A model generated the notes under the pieces. It had not been told where the DNA came from and did not search any database. It saw only the letters and a list, made by a program, of their open reading frames with translations. The position numbers and the translations under genes were made by a program. Of a stretch of 64,000 nt of DNA, positions 1 through 10,427 are shown piece after piece. The DNA is from Neopestalotiopsis rosae (taxonomy: Eukaryota > Ascomycota > Sordariomycetes > Amphisphaeriales > Sporocadaceae), in NCBI GenBank assembly GCA_023078685.1, contig JALGAS010000005.1, forward strand, positions 3,348,001-3,412,000, written 5' to 3'. Positions within the stretch are counted from its first letter, which is position 1, and each line of letters opens with the position of its first letter.

Positions 1-736
1 TCTTGCGGCCATCGGCGAGCTCTACCCCCGTCACCTTGAGGTCGGTGAACGTGACTTTATGCACAAGAGTGTTGCACATAACCTCAACGTTACGAAGTGA
101 ATAAGCGAGATGGGACGGCTGTCGAAGGCCATCACGCGAATTCTCATGGATCTCAGTGAGGCCCGTAGTACAGCCATTCTTCGCTTCAGGATGAGGATAG
201 ACACCGACGTCGGCCCACGCCTGCTTAATGGTTTCGCGCAGAGGATATTTACGTGCGCCCGACTCATCTTGAGAAACGAGAGTCACGTGCATGGGTCCGT
301 TAAATCCATGCTCTGAGGCGTCTGCTTGAGGGTCCTTGAAGGATTCAGACTTGATAAGCCAAGGCTTGATGCCCTCGTAGCTCCATCGTTCGTCTCCTAC
401 CACTTCCGCCCAATGATTGTAATCGGCAGCATCTGCTCGCAACCATGCGCCAAAGTTCAGAACACTGCCTCCACCGAGTGTCTTGCCAGCGTTGAGAAAG
501 TGCACACGACCAGCCGTGCTGGCTACCGGCTCACTTGGATAAGCATAATCGAACTTTCCTCCCAAGAGAGACAAACCGCTTAAGAAGGTGGCGGTCGCAG
601 GATCGCCTGATGGATCAGGTCCAGCTTCCACGAGGATGACTTCGGGTTTGTCGTCGCTTTGACTCAGGCGCGAGGCCAAAGGACATCCAGTCAAGCCGCC
701 GCCCACGACAACATAGTCGGCAACCAAGTCACCCAT
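1..736 (-). CDS. GMC-family FAD oxidoreductase, N-terminal part (runs off window)
   Basis: The frame is open from an ATG at 736 down to base 1, giving 245 codons without an intron; the rest lies outside the window. Residues 7-20 hold the Rossmann dinucleotide motif (VVGGGLTG), followed about 20 residues later by an acidic LVEAGPD stretch typical of the ADP-ribose site. Around residue 84 the sequence GKTLGGGSVLNFGAW fits GMC oxidoreductase signature 1. GMC enzymes (glucose, alcohol, aryl-alcohol and choline oxidases or dehydrogenases) oxidise an alcohol with FAD. The catalytic His-His/Asn end is not in view, so the substrate cannot be named. There is no signal peptide: the FAD motif begins almost at the N-terminus, so it is probably intracellular. 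A TATA-like stretch lies at 812-820. Confidence 0.88.
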   Translation of the reverse strand, partial: MGDLVADYVVVGGGLTGCPLASRLSQSDDKPEVILVEAGPDPSGDPATATFLSGLSLLGGKFDYAYPSEPVASTAGRVHFLNAGKTLGGGSVLNFGAWLRADAADYNHWAEVVGDERWSYEGIKPWLIKSESFKDPQADASEHGFNGPMHVTLVSQDESGARKYPLRETIKQAWADVGVYPHPEAKNGCTTGLTEIHENSRDGLRQPSHLAYSLRNVEVMCNTLVHKVTFTDLKVTGVELADGRK

Positions 737-1218
737 TTTCAAATTCAAAAGAGGAGCTGGTAAGAAGAGACGTGCGGGTGACAATGCTCAAGGACTCACG
801 AGAATAACTCGCTATATATAACGGTCGATAAATTGTAGTATGATGAGATGCTCTTCCTACATGCAATTAGGATCTATCTATAAGGTAAGCTTGTATTTAT
901 AGTAGGGGAGTGGGTATGTACAGGCTAGAACTGCCAATGCAACCTTGTACCAACTGACGCTTTGCATGCATCCGCAACCACCCAGCCTGCGCGATTACTG
1001 CGGTCGTTGGTTTTCCCCGGCGAAAAGCCATAACAACACAAAGGCCCAAAGCAAGTCGCGCATAACGATAATAATGACTACATATGCTCATTTTCTATAT
1101 AGTACGACGAACTGCTAATGACCAAAGGGGGTTTTGCTTGTGTACAATCTTGGTGCCGATACGCTCCGTGTAACAATATGTCAAATTTTGAATTAACGAG
1201 GCGCGGCAAGAGAGCTAC
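737..1218. other. Intergenic: GMC gene promoter
   Basis: No gene was recognised. The first 100 bases are the GMC gene promoter and leader. A TATATATAAC stretch at 812-820 lies about 80 bases upstream of its ATG. The short open frame at 897-1091 (minus) has no recognisable features. Confidence 0.5.
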
Positions 1219-1340
1219 ACGTTACCGTGTCACAGGCTATCGAAAACTCGGTCCACTCTCGCCAGGTAGATAGTATATCCTGTGATCGCCGGATTAGTAC
1301 TCAGATTGGTGACGGCTGGGGAATCCCCGGTATTATATGT
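1219..1340 (+). pseudogene. 5S rRNA-like sequence, probably a pseudogene
   Basis: The 3' half (about 1287-1340) is nearly identical to the intact 5S gene at 28120-28238, including GGATTAGTACTCAGAT and the GGTGACGGCTGGGGAATCC stretch. The 5' half is strongly diverged but keeps AAAACTCGG and AGATA in register. Helix II can still form, and perfectly: TCACAGG near 1230 against CCTGTGA near 1279, although both sides differ from the intact copy. Helix I (first bases against TATTATATGT) no longer pairs well, and there is no TATA about 30 bases upstream, unlike the intact copy. It may be a pseudogene or a divergent 5S variant of the kind known in Neurospora. Confidence 0.6.
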
Positions 1341-1528
1341 GTTCTTTTCTTTCCAACTCATCATTTATCTTTTTGCTGCTCGGGGACGAGACATTAATTG
1401 GGGCTAGGTAGCAATACCAGTAATGGGTACAAGGCACTGGTACGGTACCTTGCTGCATACCCCATATAGGTTCCTGGCGAGAGGGGTGTTCCTGGCCTAG
1501 CTCGCCTAGGTCCTGGCGCTATCGACAC

Positions 1529-1535
1529 TATAAAA
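1529..1535 (+). promoter_or_regulatory. TATA box of the 1696 gene
   Basis: TATAAAA lies 161 bases upstream of the ATG at 1696. The surrounding 1341-1695 segment holds no other gene. Three copies of TCCTGGC (near 1471, 1490 and 1511) sit just upstream and could be a direct-repeat protein site. Confidence 0.4.
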
Positions 1536-1695
1536 CGGCAAGATATCCCACCTTTTCATTACTTCATATATCTTGAAATGCTGACTGCCAAGCGCTCGTC
1601 AATAATTACTACTACACAATAGGACTGCAGAACCACAGTTCGATTTCTCTAATCCTCGTCTGTGTATCATTTCATCACATTTACAAAATTTTCAC

Positions 1696-2505
1696 ATGGC
1701 CATTCTCAGCAGCCGTCCTATCGGCACGACAGTAGAGCAGGCGCCCAGCCACGACGGTAGCCCAACCTACGCAAGCTACCGTACTCTGCCGACTCCCGGC
1801 AACAACAAGGAGAGGCGCCCTTTATTCGCGCTCCGGGTCTACGACACTACAGCCGAAGCCGGCAGCCCCGACCACGTACGTCGCATGGCAGAGACGATCT
1901 ACGACCGCACGTGGCGACACCGGTCTACCGTTGGCCGCGCGGCGCCCGACCGCATCGAGGTCGTCGGGTTGCCTGTGGTACTAAGTAGTGATGATGGGGC
2001 CATCACCGCGGATCATGACGAGCAGCTCGCCCGCAGGTGCAGGGACCACCATGCAGCAGAGATGACGGCCAGGAAAGGCGCGAGGGATTGGTACCTCCCG
2101 GGGACATTCGAAACGGACGCTTATCGGTTTTCTATCCAAGTTATTACTCGTCTAAGCGAGGGTGTAAGTTTTTCTCGAGATTCATTTTACTCTCTTATTC
2201 CAGCTAACTTGACGCCTTTGTAGTGGGAGAATGCCATCGACTACGCTGGCCCGCTCACGCAACTGCGGCTAGAAGACCCGTCTGACGCTAAAGCCGACTC
2301 ATTTGGCAGGTTTCTCACGGTGTCGTGGGGTGTGGGTGACGACGTCGAGGTAGAGAATGGTGATGAGCCCCTGCCCGAGATGGATGTGAGCCCTCACCAA
2401 ATCGCATCCTTGGCTGGGTGTTTGCGCGAGATGCGGAATCGCATTGAGTGGTTTTATAATCACTATCTTCCGGAGGGAAACCTTGACAGAGAGTTTGAGC
2501 AATGA
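1696..2505 (+). CDS. Unknown protein, two exons, 249 aa
   Basis: Exons 1696-2163 and 2224-2505 are joined over a 60-base intron with donor GTAAGT and acceptor TTTGTAG. The alternative acceptor CAG at about 2202 would lead straight into a stop, so the second is chosen. The joined frame is 250 codons. No signal peptide, membrane segment or family motif was recognised. The protein is rich in Arg, Asp and Glu, and the second exon is acidic (DDVEVENGDEPLPEMD). It ends close to the 3' end of the chitinase gene on the other strand (convergent, 158 bases apart). It does not look like a known enzyme; it could be a lineage-specific protein. Confidence 0.6.
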
Positions 2506-2663
2506 GGTATCTTTATGTTGATACTTAAGGAAGAAGTCATTCGTTGACTCGAGTTGTTCTCTTATCGTGGAGAAAGTCATGAAAAGAAAGAAAAAACATA
2601 TTCAAATTCATACAACTATATGCGGCTTAAATATCTATCGTCCTCTCTGACTATCCCCTACAC

Positions 2664-5600
2664 TCACGGAATAGCAGCTGGAACGCCAATGTTGTTAACG
2701 ACGTTGCCCGCTCCGTCGAGAGTCATGGCTCCGTTGGCATAAGCACCAAATACTGAAGCGCCAGCAACACCAGCGACGCGCGGAAATCGCAGCGAGTTTC
2801 CAGTCGCGAATCCATTATTGCCAAAAGCGGTGGTATACCAAGCATCCTGCCCGAAAGTGTTATCATACTGGCCCGCTGCCCAGGTACTCCAAGCCGCAGC
2901 GGTCGTTTCAATAGAGTTCAGATGCATATCGATGAATTTGGCATACAAGGACCGCAGCGCACCGCCACCATTGGGGTTGACAGGCTCGCCAGCGATGGTT
3001 CCCGCCGTGTACTGCTGGTCAAATACGTGGCAGACCAGGTCGATCCAGTTGGACGTACGCATCCACTTGTCCCAGATGGGCTCAGACCCGTCAGTCGGCT
3101 GATAATTGAGATAGCTAAAGACGCCGGCCGAGTTGCGTATCCGCAAGGCCACCTTGTTTCTCGAGTTCTGCGAACTCATGACGTTTGTCGACGTCGACGA
3201 CCAGATGCTCGGGGTTCCGCTGCCGAACCAGGTGCCCTTGCGACCGTTGATTTCTTCATATGTCAAGGCCAACTGCTTCTGTCCCCGCGCTCTCGTAAAA
3301 CGTGCATTGTAGATGGTTCCGTCCGATCGACCAAAGCCGTAGAGCATCACGTTATCCGGTGAGTCGCCGGCGGCGGGCGTGCGGAGGTTGGTGGCCGAGC
3401 CGGGCGGAGCGACGAGCGCAAAGGCAGGTCCATTCCTCGAGTCGCCCAGCAGAGCCTGGCCGACCCAGGCAGCTGTAGGTTTCTGCCAGCCTCCACCAAG
3501 GGCGGCGCCGTCGGCGAGCCAGGAGATGAAATCTGCAAATGACTGGGCTTCATAGACATGGTCGGCTAGAAAATACTCTTGTTAGCATTCGCTCGTCGCG
3601 CTTCGTATTGTGGTCATAGAGAAAGGGTCAGACATACTATCAAATCCAACACCAGGGGCCGCCGCCGCCGCTTGGGCATTGGTCAGTTTCCTCATGTTGG
3701 TGTTGCAGTTTGCTCCGCTGGTCTCGAAAAGGTAACACTTGTCAATGGTAGACTGGCCCTTGGCCTCACCACACTCCGAGTAGTGCCCGAAATCGAGACC
3801 ATAATCAACGCCGCCAATCTTGATCCAAATAACCTTCGATGTGAGACGCTTTTCCAGGTGATGTGCCGACGAGTTGTACACCTCGTCGTTGTCGTCCCAG
3901 AGAGCCCCGGCCTCGTACAGCTCCGCAGACTCGTCGCCAAAGAAGCGCTTGGTGACACTCGAGCCGAATCTGCACGAGACTTGTCCCGAGTCGCCCGATG
4001 CGACGAACTCGCAAGCGTCGTCATCGTCATCCGCGCGCTTGTATAGGGGAATCGATCGCGACTCCACAGAAGTGTCGTCGTCATCCTCGAGGTTCTCGCC
4101 GCAGATGGGGCACCCCTCGGCCGTACCTGTAGAGGCATTTGCAGAGGATGGACAAGAGAGTTTGGGAATGTGAACGAGCGGGCCAATCGTTACGCTTCGC
4201 TTCGATATGTCCGAGCCGTAGAGGTAGTCATAGTCGACGATGTCACGCTTGTCATTGTCATTCGTGTCGGGAATGCTGCTCGAACAAGTCTTGTCGATGA
4301 TGGCCCAGGTAGGAGACGTCCAGATATCGTAAGGCGTGATGGACTTTGGCAACAACCAACCGATCTGGTCGGGCACGGAGATATCCACCGACAGCTTCGA
4401 CCCAGCGTTTGCGCCATAGCAGAAGTCAGGGTCGTCCGATCCGTAGTGCGCAGAGGCATACGCCTGGACCCAGCCGTCGGCAATGAGGTTGACCGTCGCG
4501 GGATCGATGCTGATGAACTTTGAATTCCACTCCAGGCCAAAGCTTGCCACAGGCTTCACGTGGGCCGTGATTTGTCCATTAGCATCGATGCCCCAGTCGA
4601 TCGTGGGCTCCCCGACTTCCTGGGTTCCCTTGGTGGTGGGGGTCTCGCTTGCCTTGGGATCGGCCTCGTCCTCAGCCTCGGGGAAGGCGAGCTGAGTGTC
4701 CCAATCTGCTATGGTGACGTGTGCCTCAAAGTTGCCGCTCAGCGAAAGGTCAAAATTCACGCTTCCGTAGATCTTGAAATTGGGACCGACCGTCACGATA
4801 CCTGGGATGGAAAAGGTTGCTCCAAAGTTCTGCAATCCGAAGAGTTCTATGTCTTTGGTGTCGTACTTGGCACTGACAAGTGCATCAATGTTGAAGAGAG
4901 CTTGGACATTTCCCGAATTCTTGAACCACAGGTAAGATTGGGAGAGATCAATAAGTGACGATGCCGAATCGCCGAGCTTGGCAATGACGGTGAGACCAAA
5001 GGACGTGTCAATGTTCACAGTGGTCTGCGCCTTGACGAGCAATTTGGCGGCCGTATCGACTCCGGCGATGGTGCACTGATACGACTCGTCCAACAGAATC
5101 ACGTTGAGCGTCTCGGAAACCGAATGAGTAATGGGGGTCGTCTCGGCTTCGACGGTGAAGAAGCTCTTGATCCAGGCGAGGGCATCCGAGCCGAACCAAC
5201 GCGCATGGAGCTCGTCGCGGGTCATAAGTCCAGCGCGGTGGTCATCGAGGTCGGCTGTCCATGAATCCTCGAGGTATCTCTTGTGGGTTCCACCGTGCTC
5301 CTCAAAAGATCGCTTGCGTCGCTTTTGGCCAGGGCTGTCTACGACTGTGTCCCAGTAGCCCTCCTCGTTGCTGTAGTCCAAGCGGAACTGCGTGTCACCC
5401 AAGTCGCGAGGTACGCGGCGGAAATCGTAGTCAAAAGTCAGATCGTAGATAACGGGGTCGGGGTCTGTGGTTCGCTTCTTGATGTGACCCGGAACCGTTT
5501 GGTTCTCAGACGGGACCATGTCGACGGCGACCGCGTACGGGCCAGGACCGCAGCCGTTGGGCATCTCGAGAATAGTTCCAGGTACTCCATGACCCAAGCG

Positions 5601-8600
5601 AATCTTGTTGCAGTTGGACCTAGAGGAGTTGTCGTTACAAAACATGCGGATCGTCTGGGCCTCTTCGGACACGGCGTCGTTGCAGTCAAAGACTTCCCAA
5701 TGAGAGTCCCGCTTCTTGAGGGAGATTTGAATCTCTTCGGGAGATGTCATGACGAAGAACCCAAATGAGGCATCGTTGGGGGTGTCGTCATCTCCCAACA
5801 CGGATGAGCCACCCCAGGTGTCATCTACGCTAAGCTCTGTGGTTCGTCAGCTGCTGTATCATATATGGGCTGGGAAGGTCTAGAACACTGGAGTAACTTA
5901 CTATATTCAACATCTGCACCGTCGTTCGTAGGAGGGTCTTTGAACAAGTACTCCAAGGGCACCGGCAGGAATGGCTGGGTACCACCGGGGGCTTTGCAGC
6001 AGAAAACTCTATGGAATGAGTTAGTGATCGTCCATTGCAGCGTCGGTGCTTTATGCTACTTGCCTGTCTCTCTCAAGATGCCAACCACAGTCACCATCGC
6101 CACCGTCATATGACTGTGTCAATTGGACTTCAGTGTTGAACGCGCAGACGTTATCATAGCAACTGCCATCCTTGCCTTGCCAGTGGCATACATCCTCCTG
6201 GTAAGGACTATCCTTGGGACAGCACAGCTTCTTCGGGTTCAGGAAGCAGTTGTCCCAGAATTCACCAGCGATGGAGTTCTCGTCGTCATTGCAGTCACCA
6301 CCACAATCCGTGGTACGACAGTTGCTTTCGAGGCCGGTGGGGAGTGGACAGCAGTACACCTTGTTGCCATCTGTGCATTTATCGCCGCCGCCGCCCCAAG
6401 GGTTCTGTTCGAGCGCAACCTCGTTCTCGTGGCATCGTCCGTTGCAAGGGCGGGGGTTACCACGCCAGGTACAAGTGGACGGATCAGGAGCCGAGCTTAC
6501 AGGACAGCAGAGCTGACTCTGGCCAGCCGTGCCATGCTTACTGCTGCACTGTTGGGTAGTGATGTGAACCTCGCCCGTCTTGCAAGACTGTACGCCACAG
6601 TCCGTGACGCGGCACTGGCCTCCCTGGACTTGCTGCCAGTTGCTAGATTCCGTGGTGTTGTCGTAGAAGGCGTTCAACGTCTTTGGGTACAGGAGTGCCT
6701 GGAGAGCCTATTACATTCACCATGTTAGATAATGGCAATAGAGACGTAATACAATCAGTCTCACCTCGAGGTCATCAGTGTCTTGGTCGAGCGCCCAAAT
6801 GGCGAGACCACCAATGCCGTTGGAGTTAGCCCATTTAATCTTCTGCTGAAAGGTCTCCTTGTCATCGAAGCTGACCCACTGGTCGTCGTTCCATGTGATG
6901 TACTTGACGGCTGCTACCTCATCCCACGTTGCTGTGATGTCGTTCTTGTCAATGATTTGCATGATTTCCTTGTACGAAAGGATTCCAGATTGACCCGTGC
7001 ACTGAATATGGTTAGCTAGGCATGTAAAGGTGCGTCGCATTGGGAGAACATACAGAACCAGCATTAGCACCACCACTGAAGGGACATCCTGGCTGGTAGC
7101 AAGAAGGATCGGAAAGCTGGTAACTTCTGCCATAGAAACCCATTCCAAGGTTGAGCTTTGATGGATCGACACCGACACGCCAGAACAGATCGAAAGCATT
7201 CTCAATCTCGGTGAGGTTGGTATGCGCCAGAACAATACTACCAATCTTGTCTTTGGGGCCGTCCCACGTGCCGTGCAAGTCATAAGACATGACGTTGACA
7301 AAGTCAGCATATTCTGTCATCTTTTTCAAGTTGGAGTCCTTTTTCCCATCAATCTCATAATTCCTGCGTCACTCGTTAGTATGGAAAGTAGCATATAGCC
7401 TTGGGTCACGAACTGTAGATAGTAAAATGAGGTAGGTGTCTAGGTCAAGTCAGCCAGTGTCCGCAGTTTGAGTGTCACAAGAATGACATACCGTGAACGA
7501 TACAACATAATCCTTGTTGTCATCATCCATGGCCTCTTGGAACTCTTTGAGCAGGTTCATGTAGCCTTCGGCATCAGTATCGTGGCCACCTCTGTCCGAA
7601 GCTCCGGGATCTAGTCACACGTTAGCATTTCTTACTTAGCTCCGAGGGAGATCAATCATGAGTACTTACACTCCCAATCAAAGTCAACACCGTCGAAACC
7701 ATAGTGCGAGAGGAAGTCCATCAGGTTGTCAATAAAAGTAGCACGATTGGACTGCGAGCTGACCATGGTCGTGAAGACTGCCTGGGTATCGGTATCGTTG
7801 TCTGTAAAGGACCAACCTCCCAAGGAAATCATGATCTTCGTGCTAGGGTTGTCTTTCTTGATTGCCGTGAAGCCCGAGAGAGTATCCTCTGACACGCCAG
7901 GCATGGGTTCGAGATTGTAGTCATCAGCTGTGACGTAGCCAAAAGACACGATCAGATGGGTCAGGGATGCCAAGGGGATGTTCTTCATCTTGAGGTTCAT
8001 GGCGGCACAACTGTCCGAGACCTTCCACCCTTCGTAGTAACCCACGACACGAGTTTGAACGTCTCCACCGCTCTCGCCAGATCCATCAGGCATGTCACAG
8101 TTACTTTGGCATTCCTGGAGTTATCATGTTAGTACGGCACGCGACAAAGAAATTGTGCTTGTGGTCTTACTTCTTTGCAAAATTCGTCCGTGGTACCACA
8201 GAACCCATATTGGGAACAGCAGACATTCAATGGGCAAGTAGTGTTGACAACTTTCGCGTTGATACCGCATTCTGCCTTGGCATCACAGTTGCTCCAGCAG
8301 TTGGCGTTGGGTGTTGTTCCGTCACCACAGTATTTCTCACCAAAACCACAGTAGCCGCCGGTACCACAGCATGCGCCTAGGAGGAAGCTCGCGTTAGGGA
8401 GAGAAGACACGAAGTCTTTTGTCAGTGTGGGCTGACTCACCATTGCCACACGGGTTGTTCTCGTCACACGAGTATTCATCCCGCTTCATCAGGGAGCCAG
8501 GAGAAGAAGGGTTAGCGCAGCTGGCATCGTTCTTCTTTTCCTCGCCTCTGACTTTGACCGAGTAGTCGAACCACTCGGCCGGTGCGTGTAGGTTGGGACA

Positions 8601-8801
8601 GAGGTTGTCTCTCTGGACCTTTTCGATCTTGGCCTGTTCCTCCTCAAGCCAGGCAACAGCTGCCCTGTTTGGGTGCTGGTGCCTGCCTGGGTAATTGTGG
8701 ACGTGAGGTGCAGTTAATACAGTCGGTATAATAAAACTTAGGTAAAATATTGCAGGAAGTATCGAGGCAATAAATTTACCCCAAGAATGAATGGACGCCA
8801 T
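2664..8801 (-). CDS. Killer-toxin-like GH18 chitinase (subgroup C), secreted, 1851 aa
   Basis: Eleven exons (minus): 8801-8441, 8376-8171, 8114-7670, 7610-7492, 7439-7414, 7363-7054, 7001-6765, 6707-6064, 6008-5902, 5836-3638, 3565-2664. They sum to 1852 codons. Residues 1-31 form a signal peptide. Two chitin-binding (CBM18-like) cysteine modules follow at about 110-160 and 165-195. The GH18 barrel runs from about 210 to 575, with the catalytic motif DGVDFDWE at 330-337 (proton donor E337), the substrate-binding MSYD and the terminal GGLAIWALD. A Cys-rich stretch (590-810) and a C-terminal region of about 1000 residues without a recognised catalytic domain complete it. This layout is that of fungal subgroup-C chitinases, related to the chitinase subunit of yeast killer toxins; they hydrolyse chitin outside the cell. 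The intron at 6009-6063 is GC-AG, and exon 5 is only 26 nt. It is divergent from the LysM gene. Confidence 0.93.
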
Positions 8802-10427
8802 CTTGGCAGAAATGAATGTGATGCTGTGTCTCGTCGAGCTGTGGTGAACATATCGAGACGGAACGGCAACAACGTCGATGAGATATATGAAAACGTCTAT
8901 CTACCCATTGCGATATCGTCTCGGCCAGGGATGTCCGATTCGGCGAGGTGAGCTGCGAGACAGAACGCTATAGTCTCGCCTGCCAAGTGGAGTCCGATCC
9001 ATCCTGTCAGGTCGCAAAATTCTTCACTCTAGACCCTGTCTGTATCGAGCCATGTTGCGACTCTGTCGAGCCATCACGGCTGTTAGCATCGGCTGGTTCT
9101 CGGTGGTGCAGAAGATTATGCGGATGACCCGTGAATCCTGCGGCCATACAATAGTCTATGCAAGGTACGCCGCAGGGGTGTTGATAGGTGGGAAAGTGGG
9201 AAGAAGTCATGGTGTTCCGGCTTTGGGATGACAAAATGCTTAATCCAGCAACCCGGACCGCAGCTAGCACCCGTTGTGCCTGGATTTGTGGAGCTATAGT
9301 CGCGATAATCTTAGCAGCAAGGATCGTGATCCTTTCGGTGATCTATTCTAAAAAACCCAGACATGCAGCCCTGTGGCACAGCAGGCACAAAGTCCACGAC
9401 CGGATCCGTGTGAGAATCACGCTGCAGATAACCTTACCACTTAACTCTATCACTTTGTCATTAAGCATGTTGGAGCTCCGAAAGTTCCGGATTTTCGCAA
9501 CGGTTGATTTGGAAATAGGTGAAGTCGTGAAATCTGCTGGCGCCGTTACTATTGCGCGCACAGTCTCTTGGGAGTCGACAGGCTTATCCGCTAGCGGCCC
9601 GTTATTATCTAGGTTGAGCTAGTGTATTATTATTCCGACGTATACTCTGTACAACACAATCACCACACATCAACATACTCTATCGGCAACAAGGTCATAG
9701 TGGCAAAGTCAAAATTGATCAGGGCCCATGTCCGCTTCACAACCGAGGTTGTCAGTATGTATGTACAGATTATCGCACGATGGGATTAACTGGTTTAGTC
9801 CAGCCCGCCCAGAAATGCCCACTGAGGAATCACTAGTACAAATCCTTCGTCTTACCGTCCGACTAGGGACCATGACAAGTCTAATCAAGCCTTGCCCAGA
9901 CGGGCTGTGCCACTGGAGATATGCATGGGTCGTCTAAGCAATATGGACCAGTAGCGATTATAATACATTTTTTCCTGGATTGGGGGCTGAACCCATGCGC
10001 ATTCTTTCCCTATTCAAATGCTGGTACGCACTATAGTTGTAGTCACGGGTTGAAAATAGCAACCCGACAGGCAGCCAGCCAGGCTTGAAGAATTTGGGAA
10101 TGCAGGTACACGGCACAAAATAACTGGGATGCTGCGGAAAAATCTCATAAACGCGTGGCCTCGACCAGGCTGTATTATGCTATCGATCCTTGAGCATACC
10201 ATTTGTGGCCGAGGGATGCCCGAGATCGGGCGAGGGGATGAATTCGTGACCGATGGCATATGACAATTCCAGATACGCCAGACGCAAGGTTGCTATCATA
10301 ATTGTATTTCTCGAGGTCGCACTTGGGCCTGACATAATTGTAGCTTTCGTTCCTTGTCGGTCTTTTTCACTCTCTCACCGTCATTCGTTGTAATACTTTC
10401 ATCGTCACTCATTTTCACGCTGCCATC
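8802..10427. promoter_or_regulatory. Divergent promoter between chitinase and LysM genes
   Basis: These 1626 bases separate the two divergent start codons and should hold both promoters. A GATATATG stretch near 8880 lies about 80 bases upstream of the chitinase ATG. On the LysM side, 10360-10420 is rich in C and T, as is common upstream of fungal start sites. The 144-codon open frame at 9188-9622 has no homology-like feature and is not taken as a gene. Co-regulation of the pair is an inference. Confidence 0.5.

Noticed and set aside
9188..9622. 144-codon frame between the chitinase and LysM genes
   Set aside because: It lies in the shared promoter, has no family motif or splice logic, and its hydrophobic segment is the only gene-like feature.
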